A stretch of 12,204 bases of DNA from CALCCV01 sp964388665 (GCA_964388665.1 CAYMBJ010000097.1:1-12204); one strand, 5' to 3'. Numbered from the stretch's first letter, positions 6,096-12,204 are shown. Made by a program: numbers and translations. Notes: generated by a model from the sequence alone, not told the origin.

Positions 6096-7128
6096 CCAAC
6101 TCAATGAATTGGCGGCAAAGAAAAATTTCCCGCTCAATGTCACCATTGAACTCCTACAGTCCTGCAATCTCAAATGCGTTCATTGCTACAACTTTGATCG
6201 AACTGATGACAAGAAGGTTCGAACTCAACGCAACACGGATCGTCAGCAGCTACCAAAGGAGCGCATGTTTTCGCTGCTTAAAGAGATTCGTGAAACTGGC
6301 GGACTGCACATTGCATTCACTGGCGGCGAAGTGTTTTTACATCCGCACCTGCGTGAATATATACAAGAGGCACGACGTCTCCACTTAGCAGTGCGACTCA
6401 AAACAAATGCGACACTTCTCAACTCCGGCTGGGTTCATTTTCTAAAAAGCCAAGATGTTTACGAAATTGAAGTGAGTCTGTATGGAGCCTGCGCTGCCAC
6501 TCATGACGCCTTCACTACGGTCACGGGTTCCTTTGCTAAGACGCGAACAGCGATTCTACTGGCCAAAGAGGCTGGCTTAGATCCTATGATCTCCTATGTA
6601 ATGCACAAGGGCTGTGTGGATGAGTTTGCCGATATGGTAGATTGGGCGGACGCGCACGGCATTCCCTACAACCTCTCCACCGAACTTACCAAGCGCTATG
6701 ATGACACAGATGGATCCCTGGATCATCGCATGAGTATGGAGGACTTAAAAAAACTCTATCGCGGTCGCAAAAGAGATTTGTTTTTGGGCCATGAAAACAC
6801 AACAGACAAATTGCAATGCGCTTGTGCAGTTATCAATTGTGGAATTGGTTTCGATGGCACTGTGTTTCCGTGCATTGGTGCACCCATGCCCTCTGGTGAC
6901 CTCATGGTCGATGACTTTAAGAAGATCTGGACGACATCGCCGCAATTCTTGTGGATTCGCTCGCTAAAGGCAGAAGACTTCTCTGACTGCCAGCCCTGTG
7001 AATTCAAAAAGCACTGTTCGCGAAGCTCTGGCTCGATTTACACCAACACTGGCAACTACACCGGGAGCGAACCTTGGACTTGCCAGCAAGCAGAGCTACT
7101 AACTGAGGAGAATCGTGCACGGACGTGA
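6073..7128 (+). CDS. Radical SAM/SPASM peptide-modifying enzyme
   Basis: At 351 residues this is a typical SPASM-type maturase. The radical SAM cluster motif CNLKCVHC (Cys31, Cys35, Cys38) binds the 4Fe-4S that cleaves SAM, and FTGGE (82-86) binds SAM. The C-terminal SPASM region has Cys249, Cys251, Cys256, Cys267, Cys306, Cys309, Cys315 and Cys337, enough for auxiliary clusters as in PqqE, AlbA and other RiPP enzymes, and includes GFDGTVFPCIGAP (259-271) and IWTTSPQF (285-292). Such enzymes make thioether or carbon-carbon links on ribosomal peptides. The ATG has a strong GAGGAG site 7 bases upstream (6060-6065). It follows the PqqD-like and S26-like genes and converges on the HprK-like gene; its last 30 bp overlap the candidate precursor gene on the other strand. 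The family is certain; the exact linkage made is unknown. Confidence 0.93.
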   Translation: MECQPINNQLNELAAKKNFPLNVTIELLQSCNLKCVHCYNFDRTDDKKVRTQRNTDRQQLPKERMFSLLKEIRETGGLHIAFTGGEVFLHPHLREYIQEARRLHLAVRLKTNATLLNSGWVHFLKSQDVYEIEVSLYGACAATHDAFTTVTGSFAKTRTAILLAKEAGLDPMISYVMHKGCVDEFADMVDWADAHGIPYNLSTELTKRYDDTDGSLDHRMSMEDLKKLYRGRKRDLFLGHENTTDKLQCACAVINCGIGFDGTVFPCIGAPMPSGDLMVDDFKKIWTTSPQFLWIRSLKAEDFSDCQPCEFKKHCSRSSGSIYTNTGNYTGSEPWTCQQAELLTEENRART

Positions 7129-7287
7129 AGCCTTGCGACTGCCAGCAGCCATTCCATTGCAGGTTGGACCAAGGCTCGCAGTGGCGATGTCTTGCGATTT
7201 GATCGCAAGCCCATTGTATTTTTTCTTTCCTGAAGTTGAGGTCGCCTCAGATTCAATTTGATTTTTTTTCAATTTGTCATCATTCAT
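7099..7287 (-). CDS. Candidate RiPP precursor peptide (62 residues)
   Basis: This small ORF begins inside the end of the HprK-like gene (8-bp overlap) at an ATG with AGGTG seven bases upstream; a GTG at 7293 would add two residues. It encodes a Lys/Asp/Glu-rich N-terminal part (residues 1-23), then KKKYNGLAIKSQDIATASLG (21-40), then a small-residue-rich tail with Cys43 and Cys57 and a C-terminal Ser62. The charged leader and Cys-bearing tail fit a peptide modified by the radical SAM/SPASM and PqqD-like pair encoded opposite it. The Tyr followed by hydrophobic Leu/Ile is loosely like the Tyr-x2-Pro-x-Leu leader motif seen by PqqD-like domains in lasso systems, but without the Pro. Its last 30 bp overlap the radical SAM gene tail, and two terminator-like hairpins for the opposite strand lie inside it. 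It may be spurious; no homology could be checked. Confidence 0.5.
   Translation of the reverse strand: MNDDKLKKNQIESEATSTSGKKKYNGLAIKSQDIATASLGPTCNGMAAGSRKASRPCTILLS
7191..7228 (+). terminator. Terminator-like hairpin 1 downstream of the radical SAM gene
   Basis: CTTGCGAT (7191-7198) and ATCGCAAG (7202-7209) form a perfect 8-bp stem around a TTG loop. A T-rich tract (six T from 7219, then CTTT) follows after 9 bases, a longer gap than usual for intrinsic terminators. It would end the plus-strand operon, yet it lies within the minus-strand precursor ORF. Confidence 0.4.
7231..7269 (+). terminator. Terminator-like hairpin 2 downstream of the radical SAM gene
   Basis: TGAGG (7237-7241) and CCTCA (7245-7249) pair around TCG. 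The stem is extended past a two-base internal loop by TGAA (7231-7234) with TTCA (7252-7255). Eight T residues follow at 7262-7269. With the hairpin at 7191 it makes a tandem pair facing the plus-strand operon. Confidence 0.4.
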
Positions 7288-8245
7288 ATTCACACACCTG
7301 CAACAATTCTGGCCAAAAATTAAATCCGCTTGGATAATTCATAGTGAGGAATTTTGCCGAAGAATGCAAGGCTGCACGAGTGATTTCTTGATAAAAGCCG
7401 ACCTCCTGGTCTTTGTCAGGAATGGTCAACACTTCATTCAAAAATCCAGGAAGGGCCGCCATGGAGTTTTGCTGAGAAATCTCAAAACCTGACCTGCGCA
7501 CCAAGGCCACAAAGGCCTTCACAGGATGCGGAGCCACAAGCCAGCGCGAACTGCCGCGTGGAATATCAGGATTGGTCGTGCAGGAGCCATGTACTAAAAA
7601 ATGACCATTGGGACTCCACGTCAGGAAGGCCTGATCGCTCGACATCACTTCCATCTGCAAATCAAAGCAAAGTTTTGCGAGCGTACTTTTGCCAATGCCA
7701 GAGGGACCATAAAAGACATAGGCCTGTCCGGCCACAACAACCGTTGCACAGTGAAACAAAAATTGCTGGTGCAAACTCATAATGGAGTTCATCGCCACAT
7801 TGATGGCATTGTCGACCCCGTCCATCATTGCCTCAGAAAAATCAGGTAGCACCGCAACTATTTTTTCGTTGAACTCCTTGGCAACAAAATCTCGATGGAC
7901 CCACAGTTGCGACAAAGTTTCATTACGCGGTGTCGGCTCATTCCAAAGCGCGTGCTCTGGTGAGGCAAATTCGTCCGGAGCTCTTTGCAAAACCAAATGC
8001 AAATGAGGCTGGGATGTATTGCTGGATCGGAATTTGGAAAGGTAAGAGAATAAAAATTCTCGATTTCTAAATGACCTATCTATAACAAGTGCAATTTGAA
8101 TATTGCCAACGCAAATCACCATATCCACAGCACCTTTTGCCAAGGCTGTGTTTCCAGTTAGCAAAAGCGACCGCGAAATTACAAGTGACTGCTCTGCTGT
8201 TGACATTAAAGCCGTCTTCACAGCTCGACCCTGCTCCCAATCCAT
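7280..8245 (-). CDS. HprK-related P-loop kinase
   Basis: The 321-residue protein has its recognisable part in the C-terminal half. His165 in FLFHCATVVV and the Walker A loop GPSGIGKST (180-188) sit in the order seen in HPr kinase (strand with His, turn, P-loop), and SSDQAFL (202-208) stands where HprK has its acidic metal site. Residues 1-140 do not resemble the HprK N-terminal domain. True HPr kinase acts on the PTS protein HPr, but HprK-related kinases occur beside PqqD-like genes, and some phosphorylate the C-terminal Ser of lasso precursors. Here it lies opposite a PqqD-like and radical SAM operon and overlaps a small ORF ending in Ser, so a peptide-modifying role is more likely than PTS control. 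The ATG has GAGGAG (plus-strand 8251-8256) five bases upstream. An inverted repeat lies at 8278-8290. Confidence 0.8.
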   Translation of the reverse strand: MDWEQGRAVKTALMSTAEQSLVISRSLLLTGNTALAKGAVDMVICVGNIQIALVIDRSFRNREFLFSYLSKFRSSNTSQPHLHLVLQRAPDEFASPEHALWNEPTPRNETLSQLWVHRDFVAKEFNEKIVAVLPDFSEAMMDGVDNAINVAMNSIMSLHQQFLFHCATVVVAGQAYVFYGPSGIGKSTLAKLCFDLQMEVMSSDQAFLTWSPNGHFLVHGSCTTNPDIPRGSSRWLVAPHPVKAFVALVRRSGFEISQQNSMAALPGFLNEVLTIPDKDQEVGFYQEITRAALHSSAKFLTMNYPSGFNFWPELLQVCEYE

Positions 8246-8277
8246 GCGCTCTCCTCTGATGCTTTGATTAATACAAT

Positions 8278-8290
8278 TGAGAGATTCTCA
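8278..8290. repeat. Short inverted repeat in front of the HprK-like gene
   Basis: TGAGA (8278-8282), GAT, TCTCA (8286-8290) is a 5-bp inverted repeat located 33 bases before the kinase start. It could be an operator for this gene or the divergent one. It is short enough to occur by chance. Confidence 0.3.
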
Positions 8291-8299
8291 CGTTGATAT

Positions 8300-8488
8300 G
8301 TGAAACGAAATTGGAGCCCCGGTCAAGGCTCCATACATACTACGCCTACGTTCGATTTGGCACCTGCGGCCTTGCATCCTTACGTTTTTGAGGAGCCTGT
8401 CTCTGAGTCTTTCAGAAGACTGCTAACTGAATCGCACTGGAACCGTACCAATTTGAGACAAAGCCTCTATTGGTACAGAAATGATTGA
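8300..8488 (+). CDS. Possible small protein of 62 residues, doubtful
   Basis: The ORF is open from GTG 8300 to the TGA at 8486-8488 and would encode a Pro- and Trp-containing basic peptide with no Cys, signal peptide or membrane helix. No ribosome binding site precedes the GTG. It fills most of the gap between the HprK-like gene and the DUF1592 gene. Its 3' part contains the 8-bp inverted repeat at 8445-8476, so the DNA may instead be a regulatory leader. I do not recognise the sequence; it could be spurious or an extra peptide of the neighbouring system. Confidence 0.2.
   Translation: MKRNWSPGQGSIHTTPTFDLAPAALHPYVFEEPVSESFRRLLTESHWNRTNLRQSLYWYRND
8445..8476 (+). repeat. Perfect 8-bp inverted repeat upstream of the DUF1592 gene
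   Basis: GTACCAAT (8445-8452) and ATTGGTAC (8469-8476) are exact inverted copies around 16 bases, within which GAG and CTC can extend the stem. It is the strongest inverted repeat in this leader. An operator or a 5' RNA hairpin is possible. A weak promoter (TTGGTA 8471-8476, 17 bases, TGTAGT 8494-8499) overlaps its right arm. Confidence 0.5.
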
Positions 8489-8494
8489 ATTTAT

Positions 8495-8516
8495 GTAGTA
8501 ATCTACCGAAAGGTAG
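8495..8516 (+). promoter_or_regulatory. Two mutually exclusive small hairpins before the DUF1592 start
   Basis: CTACC (8503-8507) pairs with GGTAG (8512-8516) around a GAAA tetraloop of the stable GNRA class. CTAC (8503-8506) can instead pair with GTAG (8495-8498) around TAAT. The two folds share one strand, and the site is 26 bases before the chosen start codon. A regulatory switch is possible, but the stems are short. Confidence 0.3.
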
Positions 8517-8541
8517 GGTGCAAACTGATGGGGGAATTCGG

Positions 8542-10419
8542 GTGTCTAGAGGTATCCTATTCTGGATTGTAGTTTTGGTATTCGGAACAGGAAATGTTTT
8601 AGTATTTAACAATTGCTCTCCGGGCTTTGATTCGATCAGTTCAAAAAAAATAAGCTCCCAAGGCCTCGATGGCAATGGAGTGTCTGGCATTTCGCCTTCG
8701 GCATCTAGTGGTTCAAGCCTTTATGAAAAAAAATGTGCTGCTTGCCATGGTCCCCTGATCACCTCTACCAAATTAGGTGCTGATTTTTCCAGAATAAAAT
8801 CTGCAATTCTAGACATACCGCAAATGGCTTCACTGTCTGCGCTTACTGACAAAGAAGTTGAAGCCATCGCTGAGGCATTGAAAGAAGGCGCCAAAAACGA
8901 CACAGTAGCATGCGAAAGCGCTCCTGATGTAGGAACTGTGACAATGCGAAGGCTCAATCAATTTGAGTATCGCAATACAATCAGGTCCCTAACGGGAGTC
9001 CAGCTTGCACCAGATTCCAACTTCCCGACTGAAGAAAATGGTGAGTTTCCCAACAATGGACGCCTATTGATTCTTAATGAACAGCAATTCAGCTGGTATA
9101 TGAAAACTGCGGCTGAAGTGGTGAACTCCATGATTGATCAGGAGAGCACCAGAGCGAATGCTTTCCGGTGTTTCCTGACAGAAGAAGCCTGTTGGAAAAA
9201 ATCAATTTCAGACTTTGCGGCCAGAGCCTACCGACGGCCCGCTTCTCAAGACGAACTCAACCGTTTGTTTGCGGCTTATCAAAAGGAAATGACACAAGGC
9301 TCGAAAGAGACTGTCGCCTCTCTCAAAATTGTTCTATCGGGAATATTGTTAACACCACAGTTTCTCTACCGAAATGTCAACCTGTCCAGGCCGAACGATT
9401 CTGCTGCCAAACAAGCGCTGAGTCAGTATGAAATCGCCACTCGTATGGCTTACTTTATTTGGGGAGATCAGCCCGATGCGCAGTTGTTCGCGCGGGCAAG
9501 TAAAAATGAACTCTCTGATGCTGCCGTGGTTAAGACGGAGGTCCTTCGCATGTTGGCAGACCCTCGCGCTGGAAGAAACTTTGGAATGAACTTTTTTGAC
9601 TATTGGATGGGAACCGTCGATTTTTCTAAAAGCACCCCGGATCAAAAGGTCTTTCCAGAATTTAATGAATCCATTAGAAGCAGTATGAAGCAAGAGACCG
9701 AGAAGTTATTTGAAGAGATCGTGTCGACCAATCGACCACTTTCGGAACTACTCACTGCGGAGTATAGCTTTTTGGATGAGAGACTGGCCAAATTTTACGG
9801 CATTCCTGGTGTCAGCGGCAGCAATTTCGTGAAGACCAGTCTTGCCGGTACAAATCGAGTCGGTGCGCTTACCCACGGAAGTTTTTTAACCGTAACCTCT
9901 CATTCAGGGGGCACCTCTATTGTAAGAAGGGGCGGCTTCATTGCTCGCCGTTTACAGTGCATTGAAGTAAAGAGCCCGCCAGAAGGAGCCAGCACCTTAC
10001 CTCCCCCTGATGGTTCGAAAAGCATTCGCGATCGCTTGGAATACCATAGATCCATCCCTCAATGTGCAAGTTGCCACAATATTATGGATCCACCTGGCTT
10101 TGGACTTGAGAGTTTCAATGCCGTTGGCAACTATCGAACCAAAGATGAAGAAGGTTTTCCCTTAGACACAACTGGAACCTTGTTTGACGGCAGCAGCTTT
10201 ACCTCGGCAAGAGAGCTGGCTTCAATACTCGGCAATAGCGAAGAGTTTCATCGTTGCGGAGTGAGCAAAATGGTCACCTTTGCGCTTGGGCGAGTGCTTG
10301 AGGATTTCGATAAATGCACGGTTGAGAAAATTAAAAATAGAACAAAAGGAAAACCAATCAGCGACGTTATCACAGAAATCATCTTGAGTGATCCGTTTCA
10401 GTACGAGAGAGGTGGGTAA
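8542..10419 (+). CDS. DUF1592-family secreted lipoprotein with two CxxCH motifs
   Basis: Start GTG 8542 is chosen over TTG 8485 because GGGGGAA lies just upstream and it gives a compact signal peptide (hydrophobic 5-22) ending at Cys25; the Phe-Asn-Asn before the Cys is an atypical lipobox. The product is 625 residues. In order: a cytochrome-c-like segment with CAACH (65-69); a DUF1587-type region RLNQFEYRNTIRSLTG (137-152); DUF1595-like ARAYRRPASQDEL (227-239); DUF1592 (about 270-420); DUF1588 with GSFLTVTSHSGGTS then QCASCHNIMDPPGFG (507-521); and a C-terminal DUF1585-like block (about 555-620). The family is large in Planctomycetota, Myxococcota and relatives, with no established biochemical role. 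The CxxCH motifs suggest heme attachment at least at the first site. It is two bases from the DUF1552 gene in one operon, and the two probably act together outside the cytoplasm. Confidence 0.88.
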   Translation: MSRGILFWIVVLVFGTGNVLVFNNCSPGFDSISSKKISSQGLDGNGVSGISPSASSGSSLYEKKCAACHGPLITSTKLGADFSRIKSAILDIPQMASLSALTDKEVEAIAEALKEGAKNDTVACESAPDVGTVTMRRLNQFEYRNTIRSLTGVQLAPDSNFPTEENGEFPNNGRLLILNEQQFSWYMKTAAEVVNSMIDQESTRANAFRCFLTEEACWKKSISDFAARAYRRPASQDELNRLFAAYQKEMTQGSKETVASLKIVLSGILLTPQFLYRNVNLSRPNDSAAKQALSQYEIATRMAYFIWGDQPDAQLFARASKNELSDAAVVKTEVLRMLADPRAGRNFGMNFFDYWMGTVDFSKSTPDQKVFPEFNESIRSSMKQETEKLFEEIVSTNRPLSELLTAEYSFLDERLAKFYGIPGVSGSNFVKTSLAGTNRVGALTHGSFLTVTSHSGGTSIVRRGGFIARRLQCIEVKSPPEGASTLPPPDGSKSIRDRLEYHRSIPQCASCHNIMDPPGFGLESFNAVGNYRTKDEEGFPLDTTGTLFDGSSFTSARELASILGNSEEFHRCGVSKMVTFALGRVLEDFDKCTVEKIKNRTKGKPISDVITEIILSDPFQYERGG

Positions 10420-10421
10420 TT

Positions 10422-11849
10422 ATGAATTGGGTATCAAAAAAATCCCTATCGAGAAGAACCCTCCTCCGCGGCATTGGCTGCTCTATTGGCCTGCCATTGT
10501 TAGATGCTATGGTTCCGGCCTTTGCTCGGGCGGCCTCTCTTTCTGCACCGCTGCGTGTGGGATACTTCTATTTCCCGCATGGGGTGAATCCAGCCCTATT
10601 CAGCTGGACGCCTAACGGAACAGGAGCGGGATTTCAATTTCCCACTGGCCTTGCCAACACAAATTTAGTTAAACACCGATCCGACCTCCTTGTTGTAGGA
10701 GGCCTCGTAAACAAATGGGGTTACTACAACAGTTATGGTGATTCGGACAATGACCATGCGTGCGCCATTGCTTGCTATCTCACAGGCGCTAGACCGAATC
10801 AAAGTCGAGACAATGTATTTTATTCTCTCTCTACAAAGCAAAGGAACTCAGGGGCTCTCCCCGTTGCTGACGGTATGAAGTCTGTTGACGTTCACATCAT
10901 GGAAAAAATTGGTGCCCAGCAGAGAGTGCCCATCCTTCATATCACTCGTCCAGGCAACGCTCGATTTGTGGCTGACATTCCCTATAGTCTCACCTATCAA
11001 TCGAATCTGTCTTGGAGATCTGCAACCGCCCCTAGTGCACGCTATAATAGTCCGAGCAAAGTCTTTTCGGCACTGTTTGGCACTGGCTCTGGAACTGGAA
11101 CTGGCGGTGCTGGAGGCAGTGGCGGCGGAACTGGCTCTGAAATGACCGCGAGTCAACGAAGCATTTTGGACTTGGTTTTGGGAGAGGCAAAGAGCCTCGA
11201 GGGAAAGCTTGGAGCTAGCGATAAAATCAAACTGGATGAATATTTAACCTCAGTGCGGGCGGTTGAGAAGAGCTTGCAGGCTAAGCAGGATGTCCCTCCG
11301 GCGGCCAGCTGCAATCCAGGCTCATCTCCTTCAGACTCCATGGCACTTGATGCTATGACAAAAACTTATCTTGATCTGATTGCCCTCGCTTTTCAATGTG
11401 ATCAGTCGCGTGTAGCGGCCTATATGTTGGACTATGAATTGAATGACTCAAGATACGCTTTTGCAGGAGCAAACAAATACGACGGACATCAAGCCTCACA
11501 CGGAAATTTTTCTGAAGATTACGGCGATGCCATAAAGATCGTTACCTGGTATGCCAATCAGTTCGAATACCTCATTTCAAAATTAAAATCGATGCCAGAG
11601 GGCTCCGGAACCGTTTTGAGCAATTCAATCTTGCACCTTGGTTCTGGTACAAATACCGCGCGCGGAGATCACCCAGATAACGAACTGCCAATGGTCGTCG
11701 CTGGCCAAGGAGGAGGCTTGCTCCAGACTGGCAGAGCGATTTATACGGCAGACACTCGTCTCTCGAACTATCATTTAGCTTTGCTAAACAAATTGGGCAT
11801 CAACTTAAATAGTTTCGGTGACAGCACCGGACCCATGCCGGGATTGTAG
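10422..11849 (+). CDS. DUF1552 twin-arginine-exported protein
   Basis: The 475-residue product opens with SRRTLLRG (10-17), a Tat-type twin-arginine motif, then a hydrophobic stretch GCSIGLPLLDAMVPAFARA (19-37) with cleavage likely after ARA. This is the standard N-terminus of DUF1552 proteins, which suggests folding in the cytoplasm before export. Family-like features include PHGVNPALF (52-60), DHACAIACYLTGARP (111-125) and HLGSGTN-x3-GDHPDNELP (405-423). DUF1552 proteins usually lie beside DUF1592 genes, as here, two bases downstream, with GAGAGAGGTG as ribosome binding site. They are distant relatives of secreted metal-dependent phosphatase/sulfatase-like folds by annotation only, and no function is established. 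Odd: a Gly/Thr/Ser-only linker at about 219-239 encoded by repetitive DNA splits the protein. Confidence 0.88.
   Translation: MNWVSKKSLSRRTLLRGIGCSIGLPLLDAMVPAFARAASLSAPLRVGYFYFPHGVNPALFSWTPNGTGAGFQFPTGLANTNLVKHRSDLLVVGGLVNKWGYYNSYGDSDNDHACAIACYLTGARPNQSRDNVFYSLSTKQRNSGALPVADGMKSVDVHIMEKIGAQQRVPILHITRPGNARFVADIPYSLTYQSNLSWRSATAPSARYNSPSKVFSALFGTGSGTGTGGAGGSGGGTGSEMTASQRSILDLVLGEAKSLEGKLGASDKIKLDEYLTSVRAVEKSLQAKQDVPPAASCNPGSSPSDSMALDAMTKTYLDLIALAFQCDQSRVAAYMLDYELNDSRYAFAGANKYDGHQASHGNFSEDYGDAIKIVTWYANQFEYLISKLKSMPEGSGTVLSNSILHLGSGTNTARGDHPDNELPMVVAGQGGGLLQTGRAIYTADTRLSNYHLALLNKLGINLNSFGDSTGPMPGL
11083..11138 (+). repeat. Gly-Thr/Gly-Ser codon repeat in the DUF1552 gene
   Basis: Repeated GGAACTGG and GGCAGTGG-type units encode residues of roughly 220-238, almost entirely Gly, Thr and Ser. 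All units keep the frame. It looks like a flexible linker grown by replication slippage between two conserved parts of the protein. Confidence 0.5.
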
Positions 11850-12063
11850 CACTGCTGGCCAATTGCCCAAATTAGTGACTGCCGATCCACGGCTGCGGCA
11901 TGCAATTCATCAAATGAGGATGCTCTCACAGCGCGGAAAAGGTTCACATGCAACATTGCCGCAGCTCGACGAATAGTTTTCGTGACGGAAGCTTGTCATC
12001 TCCTTTAAAAAATGAAATGCTCTCGCTTCAAAAGTTGAGAGGCTGTTCGAAATTCTTACACCT
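11850..12063. other. Intergenic stretch between the DUF1552 gene and tRNA-Leu
   Basis: No confident gene. A 61-codon minus-strand ORF (11956 down to 11771) overlaps the end of the DUF1552 gene and has no ribosome binding site, so it is not called. No clear intrinsic terminator follows the DUF1552 stop. A TTGAGA at 12035-12040 could be a -35 for the tRNA, but no acceptable -10 follows. Confidence 0.4.
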
Positions 12064-12155
12064 GCCCCGGTGGCGAAATTGGTAGACGCACAGGACTTAA
12101 AATCCTGGGCTTCGGTTAAACGGGCGTGCCAGTTCGATTCTGGCCCGGGGCACCA
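12064..12155 (+). tRNA. tRNA-Leu, anticodon TAA
   Basis: The cloverleaf is complete. The acceptor GCCCCGG (12064-12070) pairs with CCGGGGC (12145-12151), then discriminator A and an encoded CCA. The D-loop carries GGTAGACGCA, the anticodon stem CAGGA/TCCTG encloses CTTAAAA with anticodon TAA at 12098-12100, a long variable arm (about 12108-12127) marks a class II tRNA, and the T-arm GCCAG/CTGGC encloses TTCGATT. It reads UUA and, by wobble, UUG leucine codons. Confidence 0.97.
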
Positions 12156-12204
12156 TTATGTCCTATGATGTTACTTCAGTTTACAGAACACAAACTCAGA
12201 ATAC

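Noticed and set aside
5852..6388. 178-codon plus-strand ORF spanning the S26-like and radical SAM genes
   Set aside because: It overlaps the radical SAM start and its CxxxCxxC motif in another frame and shows no domain features.
7274..8006. Plus-strand ORFs opposite the HprK-like gene
   Set aside because: Shadows of a gene with clear P-loop motifs; no ribosome binding sites.
4353..8245. Lasso-peptide cluster
   Set aside because: PqqD-like and HprK-like genes fit, but there is no asparagine-synthetase-like cyclase and no transglutaminase-type leader protease, while a radical SAM/SPASM enzyme is present.
11771..11956. Minus-strand 61-codon ORF after the DUF1552 gene
   Set aside because: No ribosome binding site, no recognised motif, and partial overlap with the DUF1552 C-terminus. 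A resemblance to a transposase fragment was considered and not supported.
12064..12204. Integration site at the tRNA-Leu 3' end
   Set aside because: No integrase gene and no direct repeat of the tRNA end within the window.
1..12204. CRISPR array, insertion sequence or replication origin
   Set aside because: No regularly spaced direct repeats with unique spacers, no transposase, and no clustered DnaA-type boxes were seen.

Overview
The window looks like chromosomal DNA of a Gram-negative bacterium with balanced base composition, most likely of the Bdellovibrionota or another former deltaproteobacterial lineage. The evidence is a lipoprotein signal peptide, a Tat-type signal, an inner-membrane RarD transporter, a DUF1592/DUF1552 secreted protein pair, and many GTG and TTG starts. 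The phylum assignment is inference; there is no rRNA in the window. No insertion sequence, phage gene, CRISPR array or replication origin was seen.

Layout. (1) Positions 274-1482, plus strand: an unrecognised lipoprotein whose signal peptide is written in a degenerate hexanucleotide repeat. It runs 45 bp into the opposing gene. (2) Positions 4132 down to 1438, minus strand: a tight riboflavin operon, ribE (riboflavin synthase), then ribBX (DHBP synthase fused to a GTP cyclohydrolase II-like domain that has lost its zinc cysteines), then a rarD transporter coupled through a shared TTGA. A candidate promoter, a hairpin and a helically phased decamer array lie upstream. No FMN riboswitch is visible. 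(3) Positions 4353-8245: a five-gene island that reads as an unusual peptide-modification (RiPP) locus. A class I methyltransferase is divergent from a plus-strand run of a PqqD-like peptide chaperone, an S26 signal-peptidase-like protein and a radical SAM/SPASM enzyme. These converge on a minus-strand HprK-related kinase. Directly after the kinase, overlapping its stop, is a 62-residue ORF with a good ribosome binding site, a charged N-terminal half, two cysteines and a C-terminal serine. It is the best candidate for the precursor peptide. (4) Positions 8542-11849, plus strand: a two-gene operon for a DUF1592-family lipoprotein with two CxxCH motifs and a twin-arginine DUF1552 protein. Structured leader DNA precedes it. 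(5) Positions 12064-12155: tRNA-Leu (anticodon TAA) with an encoded CCA.

How the island might work (inference): the kinase-coupled peptide is made, its leader is held by the PqqD-like protein, the radical SAM/SPASM enzyme installs a radical-dependent link (possibly a thioether at one of the cysteines), the HprK-like kinase phosphorylates it (possibly at the C-terminal serine), the methyltransferase may tailor it, and the S26-like protein may remove the leader. Lasso-peptide cyclase and transglutaminase-type protease genes are absent, so this is not a standard lasso cluster. The precursor call is the least secure link, because the same 150 bp also contains two terminator-like hairpins facing the other way.
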